Source of the DNA: Luscinia megarhynchos
Lineage: Eukaryota > Chordata > Aves > Passeriformes > Turdidae
Length of the DNA stretch: 64,000 nucleotides
Assembly: GCA_034336665.1 (NCBI GenBank)
Contig: JAPFBE010000002.1
Span: 17,028,906 to 17,092,905, forward strand
Reading direction: 5' to 3'
The translations under genes and the position numbers were made by a program. This document shows, one piece after another, positions 26,020 through 37,164 of this stretch. Positions within the stretch are counted from its first letter, which is position 1. The number at the start of each line of letters is the position of its first letter. The notes below the pieces were generated by a model. The model was not told the DNA's origin. It saw nothing but the letters and a program-made list of their open reading frames with translations, and did no database searches.

Positions 26020-26345
26020 AAAACTGTACATTTGCATTAGGTCGATGTAACATTTTATGATTATAATAATATAAACAAATAAACTATAAGGGCACTGACA
26101 TCAGACCTCATTTCAAGCTGAACTATTATAAAGCGATTAACAGCCTCACAGTCCCGCTTTAATTAAGTTATGTTGTGAAATATTCAGCATTTGAACCTGT
26201 TCTGGCCTGCCTCTTTTATCATTGAATTACCATCCTTAATGTGTTTTTCTGCTGAAAGATGAATTTCATTTAAGGATTACCGTACACTGCTCTGGCATTT
26301 TGTGGTTTCTTGTCAGCCGTTGTGAATCTAGATCATTGCTAACTT
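26020..26345. promoter_or_regulatory. Candidate conserved enhancer-like block
   Basis: This is repeat-free sequence with an exact octamer ATTTGCAT (26030-26037) and homeodomain cores (CTTTAATTAAG, TTGAATTACC). It also has a few CpGs (AAGCGATTAA, CCCGCTTTAA, TACCGTACA) that persist in an otherwise CpG-poor region. Retained CpGs and dense transcription-factor words suggest selection. This is inference, since conservation cannot be seen here. Confidence 0.25.
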
Positions 26346-27440
26346 CAGTTTCTCTGACATGTCCTATATGCACAGTCTCTTGACTGGCCTGTCTCGGTGG
26401 ATTTACTGACTCATATTGTATTCCTGTAGAAATGAATGGACATTTTTGATTAACTTAATGATAGAAATTTCAGATGACAGTAGAGTTTACTTTTGGAGCT
26501 TACTTCAGGTTATGTAGGCCACAGCAGCTCTCCAGTGACCTATCACTTCACAGAAATGTGTTTTGAGAGTTTCAAGGCAGTGGACATCTGTCTGCCAAAC
26601 ACTTTCAGATGGTGCCAGCAAGGAGAGAATGGAAAGATCCTTCTGTGCTGGGGTCTCTAAATCCACAGCCACGAACAGAGCTGCTCCCCCTTCCTGGAAG
26701 TGATATTCAAATGTTTTATCCCTCACATATTGAAGAGTCTGCCTTCAGGCAAACTCTCATTACCCAGTGACTTTGAGGAGGAGTTAAAGGGTGATGCTCC
26801 AGTGAAGGATCCTCTTTCCTTTCTTTCTAGTGCCTAGCCCAGACCAGGGCTATGCAACTCACCACAGCACAATTAGCTAGTGTTGGTGGTGCCTTTTCTC
26901 TTACAGTTGTCAGATGATAAATCTGTGCTTGCCTTTTTTTTATTATTTTTTTATTTTTTTGTGGGATGCAGTGTGTTGCAGGGGGGATGTGAAGAGACAC
27001 ATGGAACAATATCATCATGTTTCATGTTCTCTTGGCTAATCACACCAATCTCCTCATAGGGGGTTCACCAGATCTTGAAATGTGACAACAGATCAGGTGG
27101 GTTTGTGTACTCTCACTATCCTGCAGAACTATCTGCTCTCGGGGAGGAAGACAGAGACTACTGATGCCATACCTGATCTCATATGGGTATTGTGCCCTGG
27201 GAATGGCACCCAGAGTCAAGAACTTCCAAAGAAGGTCTTTGCCCTGGCAAAGTGAAGGCTTGCTCAGGCACAAAGTTTTGGTAACATGGCTTTGGATTCC
27301 TCACAGTAATTGTATGTTGTAAATTACACTCAGATCTAGCACGGATTGAAAAAATAGGTGGTAATTTATCTCTGTAAAGGTAGTGGAAAGTCCATGATCT
27401 CCCCTGTGCTGGACAAGTACAGAATGCATATTTTTTGCCC
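26346..27440. other. Non-coding DNA, no gene recognised
   Basis: I see unique sequence plus a T-rich run at about 26933-26960. Minus-strand frames in the 26.5-27.4 kb stretch have no recognised domain. Confidence 0.5.
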
Positions 27441-27444
27441 CCAG

Positions 27445-27591
27445 AGCTCACAGCTCAAATGGGCAAAACAGAGCTGCAAAGAAGGATGTGGTGTTCATAT
27501 CCATGGCTTGGAAAACACACAGGAAATAAGCCCCTTGGTAGCTGATAAGGACAAACATAAGAGAAGACCAGGAAGATTCAGTGAAAGTGAG
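27445..27591 (+). CDS. Candidate internal exon, 49 codons, phase 0-0 (unrecognised)
   Basis: A clean acceptor (ATTTTTTGCCCCCAG, ending 27444) and a near-consensus donor (GAG/GTAAGA at 27592) bracket 147 nt, exactly 49 codons, open in only one frame. The peptide starts SSQLKWAKQSCKEGC and ends with a basic stretch, KDKHKRRPGRFSESE. I recognise no family. The frame also runs open upstream of the acceptor, which weakens the exon model. Support comes from both splice sites, length divisible by three, and position 2 kb upstream of the stronger exon at 29632 on the same strand and in the same phase. Chance is a serious alternative because composition is not clearly coding-like. Confidence 0.22.
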
Positions 27592-29575
27592 GTAAGATAA
27601 AGGTCAGACAGGAAGGAGAAAGCATGGGACAGATGCAGGAGGGAAGAAAACACTTTCAATAAAGGAAGCTAGCAATGCAGGAAAAATGCATCTCACACAA
27701 AAGGAGGATTGTGACAGAGATCATCCTGTTTCTGTGTTTCCTGAAGACTGAGATTCTGAGCTGGTTCTCTCAACCATTTATCTTTCCTGAAGCCATAGAT
27801 CAGGGAGGAGACACGAGGCCAGGAAAGCTTTGGTGCTGGTAGTTCTGGTAGTGAGACATTGGGATGAGAGAGGAGGGTAACCACTGCAGGGCTGTGGTGT
27901 GGCAGCTCTTGCAGCAGCTCCTCTGTGCTCAAGCCAACACTGGAAGTTGATGGAAGTTGCCTTCCTGCTTTCTTGAAGCCACTGGCCATCTTACTTCTTA
28001 TGGAGCACTGTGTGATGCAGGCATGTGCCTTGTGTGATAGACAGAAGAAAATACAGGCTTGTCTTGTCCTTAGGGCTGCTGTATGTTCCTAACATGCTGT
28101 CCTAAATGAAAGCCTTTGAACCCAGGGACTCTGGTGTGGAAAAGTCAGGCTGTCCTTATTTTACATTAAATTTCAGATGACCTTTTCTTTTTTAAAAAAG
28201 GAAAAAATAATTGATTAGGGCTGAAGTAAAATGGAAGGTGAGGCTAAAATGAAGTATCCTATTGTTCTGTAGCTCCTGGAAAAGAGTTGGAGATAATTTC
28301 CTATATGTGTTCTTGCTCTCTTAATTCACCTAAAACAAATCCTCTCCTAAGGCAGTGGCTCATAATAGCAGCATGCACGTCAGGATGGTGGCATTGGCAC
28401 ACTGTGCTAGTTATGGGATTCCTTGTAATGCGTAAGAACAGCTGAGGAAATGGGAACTGGAACACAAGCAAACTGAGCTAAATCTGACTTTTCCCAAGTG
28501 AGGGGGAAAATTTGTATCTGACTTTTGAGATATCTTGTAAGAATCTGAGCTCTTCACTTCAGCCAAAGAGTAAAAGTAAAACTATGCAGAAGAAGGTTTT
28601 GATGTATCTATCTTAAATGAGAGCTTTCCTTTAGCTAGCTTTGTGAGTAAATTCCAATAATTTCTGCCAGTGTAATACACATTCTTGAAAGAAAAAGCAC
28701 GTGCTTGGCCAGCAAAAGTGGTATTTTATCTACTTTAAATAGAAGTGTTTGGGAAGAGCATGCTGATGTGTTGTAAGGATGTACCAATATCACCAATTAC
28801 TTCCTTCCACAAACAGGAGTGGCATCTCATGGGAGAAAATGAGTGACGAAAAAAAAGCTTATGCTTGCACTTCAGGGCCAGTATGAAAATAATACTTCTC
28901 ATCATCATTTCTGGTTAGGATAAAGAGTGCTTAAGTCTTGTGCCATAATGGGTCTGAAGTCTTGTATTCTGCTCAGTCTCTGTAAAGAATTAACATGAAA
29001 AAGGCTAAATGGAAATTCTGACTGATGTAGGGGGATACAAAACCTACCAAACCAGACATTTTTAGAGCAAACTAAGAAGCTAGGTAACTGTTAATAGACT
29101 AGGTGTACATAATGCCCTAAAACACATCTTATTTACTCTGCCTCTTCTGGAATTCAGTTAGCAGCACAAGGTTATTTTAATATTTTACAGAGATCAGAGC
29201 CTAAAAAGTGCTTGTGGGTACAGGAGCAAAGGCTTCTCAAAGAGAGAGAAATACAAATACTCGCTCACAAAATTCTTGGGAAGCTTTTTTTTTTTCCCTA
29301 ATCAGCATTGCCATTTTATTGTTTAACCTACCCTGCTTGATCTCCCTACTTTTGGTTAATACAGGAGTCAATTACAGCTTCATCTGTGCAGAATTAACTT
29401 TATAGAATATACACTAGGGATTTGTCTATCTCCTCTATTTAGATCTATGTCATAAAAAAATATGTAGCAGAGAACCGCGTGCAAGCGCTGCATATGGCAC
29501 AGGCTTTGCAGATTTATTGTAAAATCATTTTAAATCGGTTAAGCTCTTGCCAGAAGTTAATTAAATGTGTTCCTC
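27592..29575. other. Possible intron or non-coding DNA
   Basis: This lies between the 27445 and 29632 candidate exons. The minus-strand frame at 27693-27989 has no recognised domain. The stretch at about 29465-29565 has several CpGs (ACCGCGTGC, AGCGCTGC, ATCGGTT) and a TTAATTAAA word. It may be conserved flanking sequence or a regulatory block next to the CpG-dense exon. Confidence 0.45.
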
Positions 29576-29577
29576 TG

Positions 29578-29617
29578 GTGGGGGTGGGGGTCTGTGTGTG
29601 TGTGTGTCCGGGGGGGG
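29578..29617 (+). promoter_or_regulatory. G-tract and (TG)n stretch, possible G-quadruplex
   Basis: GGGGG at 29580-29584, GGGGG at 29586-29590 and eight Gs at 29610-29617 are linked by a (TG)n run at 29593-29607. The eight-G run can supply two tetrad columns, so a four-column quadruplex is possible on the plus strand, though with one long loop. It lies immediately 5' of the CTCF-like motif and exon edge. Because it sits where a polypyrimidine tract would normally be, it also leaves the acceptor of the 29632 exon with only a short pyrimidine stretch. Confidence 0.45.
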
Positions 29618-29624
29618 CTGTGTT

Positions 29625-29638
29625 TCACTAGGTGGCAG
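29625..29638 (+). promoter_or_regulatory. CTCF core-like motif
   Basis: TCACTAGGTGGCAG matches the CTCF core CCASYAGRKGGCRS at 13 of 14 positions; only the first base differs. The flanking TG after it also suits the longer motif. It overlaps the splice-acceptor AG (29630-29631) and the first codons of the candidate exon. In vertebrates CTCF binds such sites to form loop anchors or insulators. Binding is inferred from sequence only. Confidence 0.55.
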
Positions 29639-29835
29639 TGTCTGATTACATCTGGAAGGACCACGCCGGCCGGCCGGGTGTCTCCAGCCGCGACCCCCGG
29701 GATGGAGCCCCTGGCGCTGCAGCCAGCTGCGGAGGCAGCACCACCGCCCGCGTCTGTGTCTACACGGCTCGCCTCGGCGGCACCCGGCAGCTCTACAGGC
29801 GCTTCCTCAGGCTGCCCGACGGGGCTATCATCGAG
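29632..29835 (+). CDS. Strong candidate coding exon, 68 codons, CpG-dense (protein unassigned)
   Basis: This 204-nt block is open in the frame that begins immediately after an in-frame TAG, which is itself the acceptor (CACTAG). It ends at a near-consensus donor (GAG/GTAGGT, intron from 29836). It therefore fits an internal phase 0-0 exon. The frame has no ATG, so it cannot be a first coding exon in this frame. About 20 CpGs, high GC3 and a balanced residue mix (VSDYIWKDHAGRPG near the start; ARVCVYTAR and QLYRRFLRLPDGAIIE at the end) contrast with AT-rich flanks. The other open plus frame reads as Ala/Pro/Ser-rich and lacks this balance. A 171-codon minus frame across it is probably a shadow. 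I could not assign a family. The C-terminal half alternates hydrophobic and basic residues, like beta strands of a small domain. A CpG-island regulatory element is the main alternative. Confidence 0.6.
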
Positions 29836-30766
29836 GTAGGTGCCAGCAGCCCGGCTTTGGAGGCAAAGGGGCGCATTCCACAGCCACAAGGGGAAAATAG
29901 CCGTGCCTGGCCCTGCCCGAAACACACGCTTAAAGCTTCCGTAGGAAACCCTCACTCCTGAGCAGTAGTGTATAATCAATGAGTTAATGCTTTTGCAGCG
30001 CAAAGTAGCAATTTCGGATTGTTTATAGAGCCATTTAGAGGCAATTATGTAAGATATACATTGAAACGACACACATAGAGATTATTTATAAATATATATC
30101 CCTTAGAACCACATAAGGTCATTCTGTACAGGAATTATATTTATATAAATATACAAGGCAAGTACTGTGCACATTTAATGGACAGCTATTACTACAAGTA
30201 TGGTCATTCACTTAGTTTGTGCTCAGATACACAGAGCTAAGGCACAGTTGGATTACCTACTGGCATCTTGCATGTTTTAGATTGAATCTTGGATGTTGTC
30301 AGCATTTCAGCAGCTTGTGCACTAAAATACAATACAGGATGATATTAAAGAGGCGTAACACCCATTACTTGTTTCATGGGCTGCATTTTGTTCATTGCTT
30401 TGCCATTTTTGTTCTAAGTGCTTTGAAGAGGAACATTTCCTTTTTGCCTTTGGTCTTGTGTTGAGAGACTCTTAAAAAAAGATTGGCATTTAAGAGAAAG
30501 TAGAGTCAAAGAATATTACTTTGCCTTCCCAGATAAGAAGTGGGAGCATCATTATGGTGATCTTTTTACCAAAACTGGCACAAGGGGTGATGAAACACGT
30601 TTTCATCTGTATACTTCTAAGGTGAAGGTTCAAGTACATCTTTCCATCATGAGGCAAACATTGCTTTTGCTCCTTTGTTTAATGTTTCAAGGCTGTTTTC
30701 TCATTAAAGATTTTATTCTTAATGTCTTTGCCCTACTTGGCTTTTAAAAGAAAATTTAATTTAAAG
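29836..30766 (+). other. Putative intron or flanking non-coding DNA
   Basis: This begins with the GTAGGT donor of the GC-rich exon. The first 150 bp remain GC-rich, then composition returns to AT-rich. The block at about 29985-30125 contains GCAGCGCAAAG, TTTCGGATTG and GAAACGACAC, together with a TATAAATATATA run, and looks compositionally distinct. The minus frame 29557-30072 crosses this boundary and the G-tracts, and I treat it as an artefact. Confidence 0.4.
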
Positions 30767-30895
30767 GAAACTGTCCTCGAGGATTTAAAACATTACTTTC
30801 TGCCCGGGGAACTTGTGATTCACCAGAGTGAAGACACCGGAGTCTTCAAGTTGGCCAAAGAAAACAAGAGAAGGCATGTGGCCTACATGAAGTAG
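30767..30895 (+). CDS. Candidate terminal coding exon, 42 codons (unrecognised)
   Basis: The frame runs ETVLEDLKHYFLPGE, then GVFKLAKENKRRHVAYMK and a TAG stop at 30893-30895. If an acceptor at TTAAAG (30761-30766) is used, it begins in phase 0, matching the phase-0 end of the exon at 29632-29835, 931 bp upstream. An ATG-started version of the same frame covers 30722-30895 (57 codons). Residue use is varied and protein-like, and the codons include GC-rich choices (CTG CCC GGG GAA) unlike the surroundings. The acceptor is poor, with A-rich bases directly before AG. I see no AATAAA close downstream. No family is recognised; it could be part of the same unknown gene, an old pseudogene, or chance. 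Confidence 0.3.
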   Translation, partial: ETVLEDLKHYFLPGELVIHQSEDTGVFKLAKENKRRHVAYMK

Positions 30896-33800
30896 AACTT
30901 AATTACTGGAACAAAGAAACTGGCAAATCCAGGTCCATGCCCAAGTCTGTTGAAGAAACTCCTCATGAGAATAATTGCTTAGACTTTGGCTAAAACACCT
31001 TTTCCATATTGGAGGTCGACCAGGCAGCCAGCTCCTACTTTCTGCCTGTCACAAATGTAGCTTTTTTGCAGAATGTTTTTTCCCAATTAAGTTCTTCTCA
31101 GCGTTTCAGTGGTGAGGTTTCATTCAGCTTCCACGAGGAATTAGAAGGAGGGTCTATGAACACCCCAGGCAATCTTAACCCAGTGCACTGTTTCAGGTCA
31201 TTAATCTGTTCTGTATTTCTGAGAGAGAAGAAATGTGTGCTCATATGATGTACTTTTGTCTTCCCAGGTGAGTTTTTGAGAAGCTTCCAACATCCACAAA
31301 GTAAGCAATATGTAATGTGGATAGCCCAAGCCACTTCTTTATAGTTTCCCACACCAGATCATAACATAGCCTATCCCTAAAATCCATGACTGAGTCTTAC
31401 CTCATTGTCTTGAAAGGTACACATCTAATTTAGGAGATCATTGTGTGCTTCACAGCATTTTTACTTGCAGATCTAAATGCAATTACATGTAAGAAATGTG
31501 CTTAACTAATAATTGCAGTAAAGCCCATATACAGATCTTACATTTAGTTGATAACAGATGTAATTATACATTTGTGTGTTTTATAGGTCAAGGCTTTCTA
31601 CTTCAGTTCCAAATTAGGAATATGTAATGAATTTTAAAACTATACAATGACAAGTGAGAAGTTTGCTGCCATAGGGAAAAATACACCTGAGCTTTACCAC
31701 TTGCTGCTGTTGCCACCTCTCAGGAACAGTTTTTTTTCCCTTTTCTGCAGCTAGACAAGCAGGGGTACTTGAGTGAGGTTAGAAAATTATTTTGGAGCCG
31801 AAGAGTGCATTGCAATGTTATGTATAGTTTTTAAGAGTGTAGAAGATGAAAGGCACCTGGGCTTCTTGGAATAATCTTTTCAGTTTGCTCCCTCTGTTGA
31901 CAACTTGTTGTGTATAAGCATTTTCACTTTGACTATCTAGAGCTGCTCTAAAGACTCAGGTAAATTAGTTTACCTAACCCTAGTCTATCTTAGGTGTTTT
32001 GCTCCCAGTGACTCAATGGAAAGATTTTTCTGGATCCTTATAGTCTATCTGGTCAGAAGACTCCTGTTTTTCTAAATTTAATTAGCCTCCATTGGATCAC
32101 CCATTGATGTAAATAAGATCTCTCTTTACCAGAAGTTTATCTGCATAATATAATTTCATAATCTTACCTGTTTTATTCTAGAATGAGTACAACACCTCAC
32201 CAAAAGAAACAGGATGAGTTCCCATTTTTCTTGTCATTCCTCTCCTCACCTTTCCAGCAGTGCTGAAGGAGGGAAGGGTTTTTTTTCCACATTGGTGAGG
32301 GTGGAGAGTGCTTTCTGTTCTCTCTCCCTATCATAGAAACAACAGCTGCCTTTCTTCTTTCTTCATGATCAGCAAGCCTCTTTCTCCTCACTAGAGACAA
32401 GATATTTGTATGAACTGTTGTGTTAGGACTGTAGGAACACGACCTGTAGGAACAGAGGTAGTTTGTGGCAATTGTGACATGTCCTACCTTTGTATATACA
32501 TCTTCTTGGTCTGCAGCGCCCACAGAGTAAGAAAACAATCAATTTTCACTTATTTTGTTCTTCTGGATGGGCTAGTGCTCTTGTACAACTGCACAATGCA
32601 AGGAGTAATTCAACAGCATCTAGGAACTGGGGGTTATGTGCACCTTCTTCCTATGAAAGAATCCTCCTTTTTATTACACTGACATACCAAAGGTGAAAAT
32701 GAAATTATTTCAGCGCAAATTTTTGTTTGTTTGCTTTTATTAAGAAACTCTGGAGGCATTTAACTCTCAAGATAGCAAAATGAAAAGACTTTGAATTTTA
32801 ATTTCTATAAGTTTCAGGAATCATACCTGAAAGAGCCATAACACTTAAATACTACAGTGGAATCTCACGAATTCAGGCATTTGGGGACTAGGATATGTCC
32901 ATCAGATATTTAATGCTTTGTGACATTTACAGTATAATGGGTGTTGGGTTTGGTGGATGTTCTTCAAAAATAATATGTTTAATAGGAGTAAATGAGCAGT
33001 TTATCAGAAGACAACACAGGAATTATAATAACTTTGAAAAAATATGTGCAAATATAGGCATTGTTCAGCACAAGCAGTAGATTCTTAGCATTCAGCTAAC
33101 TGAGGAGTGTGTGCAGGCTGGTGAGATCTGGGGCAGTGTTTCTCTTGCCAAACACAGGAGCATAAGAACAGCACTGGAATCACCAGGCCAAATTCTACCT
33201 CAGATTCATGTGTTCAACTTTTGGTGACTTTAACTTCAGATATGTTTCTGTATCTGCAGATATTCTTTGACAGGCCTAAGAGGAATTTTGCATAATCTTG
33301 CTGTGAAGTCCTTGGATACTCATAAGGAATTTATTCCATATTTACAGCCTCATCCTACTCTTTTATATTTCAGTGAAAGCAAGATTTTCTCAGAGACCTC
33401 ATTCAGCAAAACACTTCAATGTGAACCTAATTTTATCCAAGGAGCCAAAACTCACTTTAATAATAGTTACCTTTTTTTTTTTTTCTTGTTTTTCCCCCCC
33501 CAGTAGAGCAAAACCAGTTTGTAAGTGCTGTGTGCAGAAGCACACTAGCTAGAAATAAATGTCCTCTAAGTAATAGCTTCTTTAAAATACTTATTTCTTA
33601 GTGTGTGGTGTTCCCATTAGAGATCCAGATCTCCTGGTGTAACTAGAAATTTCATGTCTGGTATGAAAAGTAGCTTTATAGGTTTCATAGGGATGAGGTA
33701 AAACTAAGTGTTTTAAAAGGAACATTAAGTACAAGGTGACATGTATAAATTGCCCTAGAAATGTTAAATAAAAAGATTTTTTTTTTTAAATGTGCAACAT

Positions 33801-36800
33801 AAAAATTATAGAGGTTAAACTTGTAGGTGCAGTCTTTTTATCATAAGCATTGTAAAACTCAGAGAATTCACATGCAGTAAAAACCATTTTCCTTTTTACC
33901 TATAATATATTTCCCCTTTACAGTAATTCAGTTTAACTGTTGGATAACCAAGAAATGACCTTCCCAAAATAAATCACTTTTCATGCTTTTTGGTATTCAT
34001 TAATCTGATGTTATTGTAATATAAAGGAAAGTATTGAATTTTAGCATTTTAAATGTATTTGAAATCCATGCACAGAAAAGTTAATGATAGTGGTACGTGT
34101 TTGCTGCCTACATGGTGATAACACCAAGTTGGTGATTTTTATCTCAACTTTTGCTGACTGGGGTTGATTTCTTATTAAAAGGGCAAAGATAAGTCACTTT
34201 AACTCAACAAAAAATCAGTTTCTTATTATAAGCCTAGTAAACCTCAGCATTGTAGAGAAAGTTTTTGTATAGTATGATTTTATCTATCAAATAAGCCTTC
34301 ACAAATGTCAAGGACTCATCCAATTTAAACTTACTGGATAAAAGAGATCTGTTTTCCCTAATTACTTGAAAAGTACCTAGCAGTAATAGGATAAGACAGC
34401 GTAGGTGGGTAGCCAATTACTTAGTTTAAGCTATTTACATCAATCCATATGCTATAAATTATGTCTAAACCCTCCTGCACTTCTGGAAAAGTGAATAAAA
34501 TCATATAAGTTTATTTTGAATACAAGATCAGATATGGTATGCTGAGTGACACTTAAAAAGAATGAAACAGTAACCGTAGCTTATTTTCTGAAGCAATCTT
34601 GACACTAATGCTAAATTACAGCTTGGAAACATCTAGCATTTTTACCTTTATGAGAAAAGGCTTTTTACATATTTAACATAATTCTAGGGAAAATATACTG
34701 GAATTATGTATAAAGATATGTACACTGTAACCAAAGGGCATTTATAGTCCCCAGTAGAATACTTACAACAATTTTATTGCCATTTGGTGTCATTTTCTAA
34801 CAGATATAAAATACAGCCAGTAAACAAACTAGAATTTAGATTTAAGCTGACAGCTGTTCCTTCAGAAGCAATATTCAGATATTTAATCTTAAGAATACTG
34901 AATATTTTACAATTGTTTGAGCAAACTCTACTTTCAGCATGTGAAGGACTGCATGCTTTTATATACAGTTCTTGGATCTGATAATGACACTAAAAAAACA
35001 ACCTTAGAATAATCTACACATTTGTTGCTCTCTTATATTCCCTGGGCAAATCAACAAATTGCCTCATGTTTTATTCTTAATTCCACAAATTCTTTTTATT
35101 TTTATACACAGTGTTGCTGTGAGTATTGGGCCCTATTTTCCCCTGTGTGTGCATAAGCCATGCAGTTGACTCCAGCACAGTTTATGCATGGATATGAGTG
35201 CAACTTTTTCTGGCCCTAATTTCATTAAAGGAACAAATTGGCCAAGTTTACTGCAAAAGCCTCATGTGCTGTTGTCATGAAGAGTCTCACTTCACTAAAG
35301 GTTTGTGAAGGAGGGAAAGAGGGAGGATTGCTCCAGCTGAGGGGCAGTCTGAGGTACCTGAGGTTGGCACCCTACCTCATGACTTCATCCTCATCTCACC
35401 AGACACTGGGAGGGAACAGCACAGCTCTGGCTTTTCTGCAAGCTGGGTCAGCTGTGGGGAGTGGGTGAGGATGTTTTGGCTGGACAAAGGTAATTACTTG
35501 GTGTAAACTGACCCACTTTGGCTGGCTTCAGCAGCATCACGTCAGGTCATCCACAAACATGGCCAGCTCAAACCAGCCATGAGCTGATTTCCTGGAAATC
35601 CCAATAAATGCAGGGATTGACAGGAAAGGTTTGTCCCACAGAAGAGTGATTAATGCATGCAGGTGTGTACGGACTCGTGGGCTGAATAGGTTTTACCACG
35701 TGCTGCCTGCCTAATTCTGAGATTTCATCTTGTCCCTTTGAAAACATAATATACTTTGCAACTGCATTCAGTGGGAGAATGATCTCTCTCAACATGCATT
35801 GAGGTTCAGCTGGGAATCACACATTTTACCAACTCAGCTGAGGGTTACTCCCATGGACATAGACATTCTGTTTCAGATTGTTTTCCCTATCAAGTACAAG
35901 ATTAGTTCCTTTCTTTCTTTTTCAGTAAATTGTGGTATAGTTTTAAATGGAAGCTGTGCCTATCAATTGTGAATCTATTATCAGCTGCAGTCAAGACTTT
36001 GTTGCAACAGGATGGAAATGCAGGAGGCAGCCTTGCAGCATGTGGCCATTTCCACCCTCCCTAGTTTTCTACAGATCTCAGATTTTATATGTTCTATATC
36101 CCAGAAATTCACAGAGTCATGTGGAAAAAGGTTTCTTTCCTCCAAGTGGGCATGTCCTGTTTGTCTATGGTGTTGTCTGTGCTCTGATAGGAGGACCAGG
36201 AAAGGAATGAGACTGGACCTTTTCAGCAGGACTCACTGGGTTTCAGATTACCAAAAAAGTACTGAAATACCAGAACAGCATTATAGCCTTGTACTGTATA
36301 TAAATATTAAATTTTAAATCATACTGTCTTTTTTTGTTTTTTTCTTTGCTTGAGGAGAATGTGAGGTGAGGAGCAAGGGTTGCCTGCCTAATCAACACAT
36401 ACACAAATATAATATGACCATGTAAATTTTAATTTCTTTTTTCTTGGACTCCTGAAGGGTTGGAACACTTTTCCTTTCAGTTGTTTGCAGAAGAAATGGA
36501 AGCAAGTTCAAGCACACCCATTCAGTCCGAGCCAGTGCTCAAGGGGAAAGTGCTGCCATAGCTCTCTAGTTGTATTATATAACAAACAGCAGTGATGATA
36601 ATTAAGGGGTACTTTAAAAGCATTATTTTGTATTAAAAATATATATTTTAGTTTAAACCCACTTATAACATCAAGATTTGCTGTATTTTCAGTGATTTTT
36701 AGAAAAAAATTATGCTGAAAGGGCAGAGCCACTGATTGTTGCAGAAGGTATTTTGTACTTTTAAACACTTATAATCTTTATTCATCTCTCACAGTTTTAC

Positions 36801-37160
36801 CTGAATCAGCATTAAAATCTCTGAAGTCAAAGGATAATTGCCAAAACAGCATTAACTTGCTTTATCTGAATAAAAAAATAACCTTTGAAAAAGTACCTTG
36901 CAGCTACACAGATTGACAAAATGCATCAATTATATTTTTGCTCACTTTATAATTACATTGCAGTAAGTGCAGAGTGAACTTTACTACATGGTTGATTAAC
37001 CATAAGGTTACTGCTATTAAGTCACTCTCAGAAACAACAACTTGTACATTAATTTAAGAATGTAACACTGCACAATATCTGATCAAGTTTAGAAAGCTGA
37101 CATATCTATACAAGCTTCAATTTAAAGTACACAGGTAAATGATAGCACCTTAAACATGTT
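30896..37160. other. AT-rich non-coding DNA, no gene recognised
   Basis: This is unique sequence. A block at about 31435-31570 is dense in TAATTG, TAATTA and GCAATTACA words. A T-run and C-run lie at about 33471-33502. The stretch 35235-35470 is GC-richer and lengthens a 76-codon plus frame that has no recognised domain. Frames in 36.0-36.3 kb overlap each other in two phases and look non-coding. Confidence 0.55.
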
Positions 37161-37164
37161 TTGT

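Noticed and set aside
29557..30072. 171-codon minus-strand frame across the CpG-dense block
   Set aside because: It is antisense to the better exon model, ends in a His/Thr run from the TG microsatellite and G-tracts, and has Ala/Gly/Pro-rich shadow composition.
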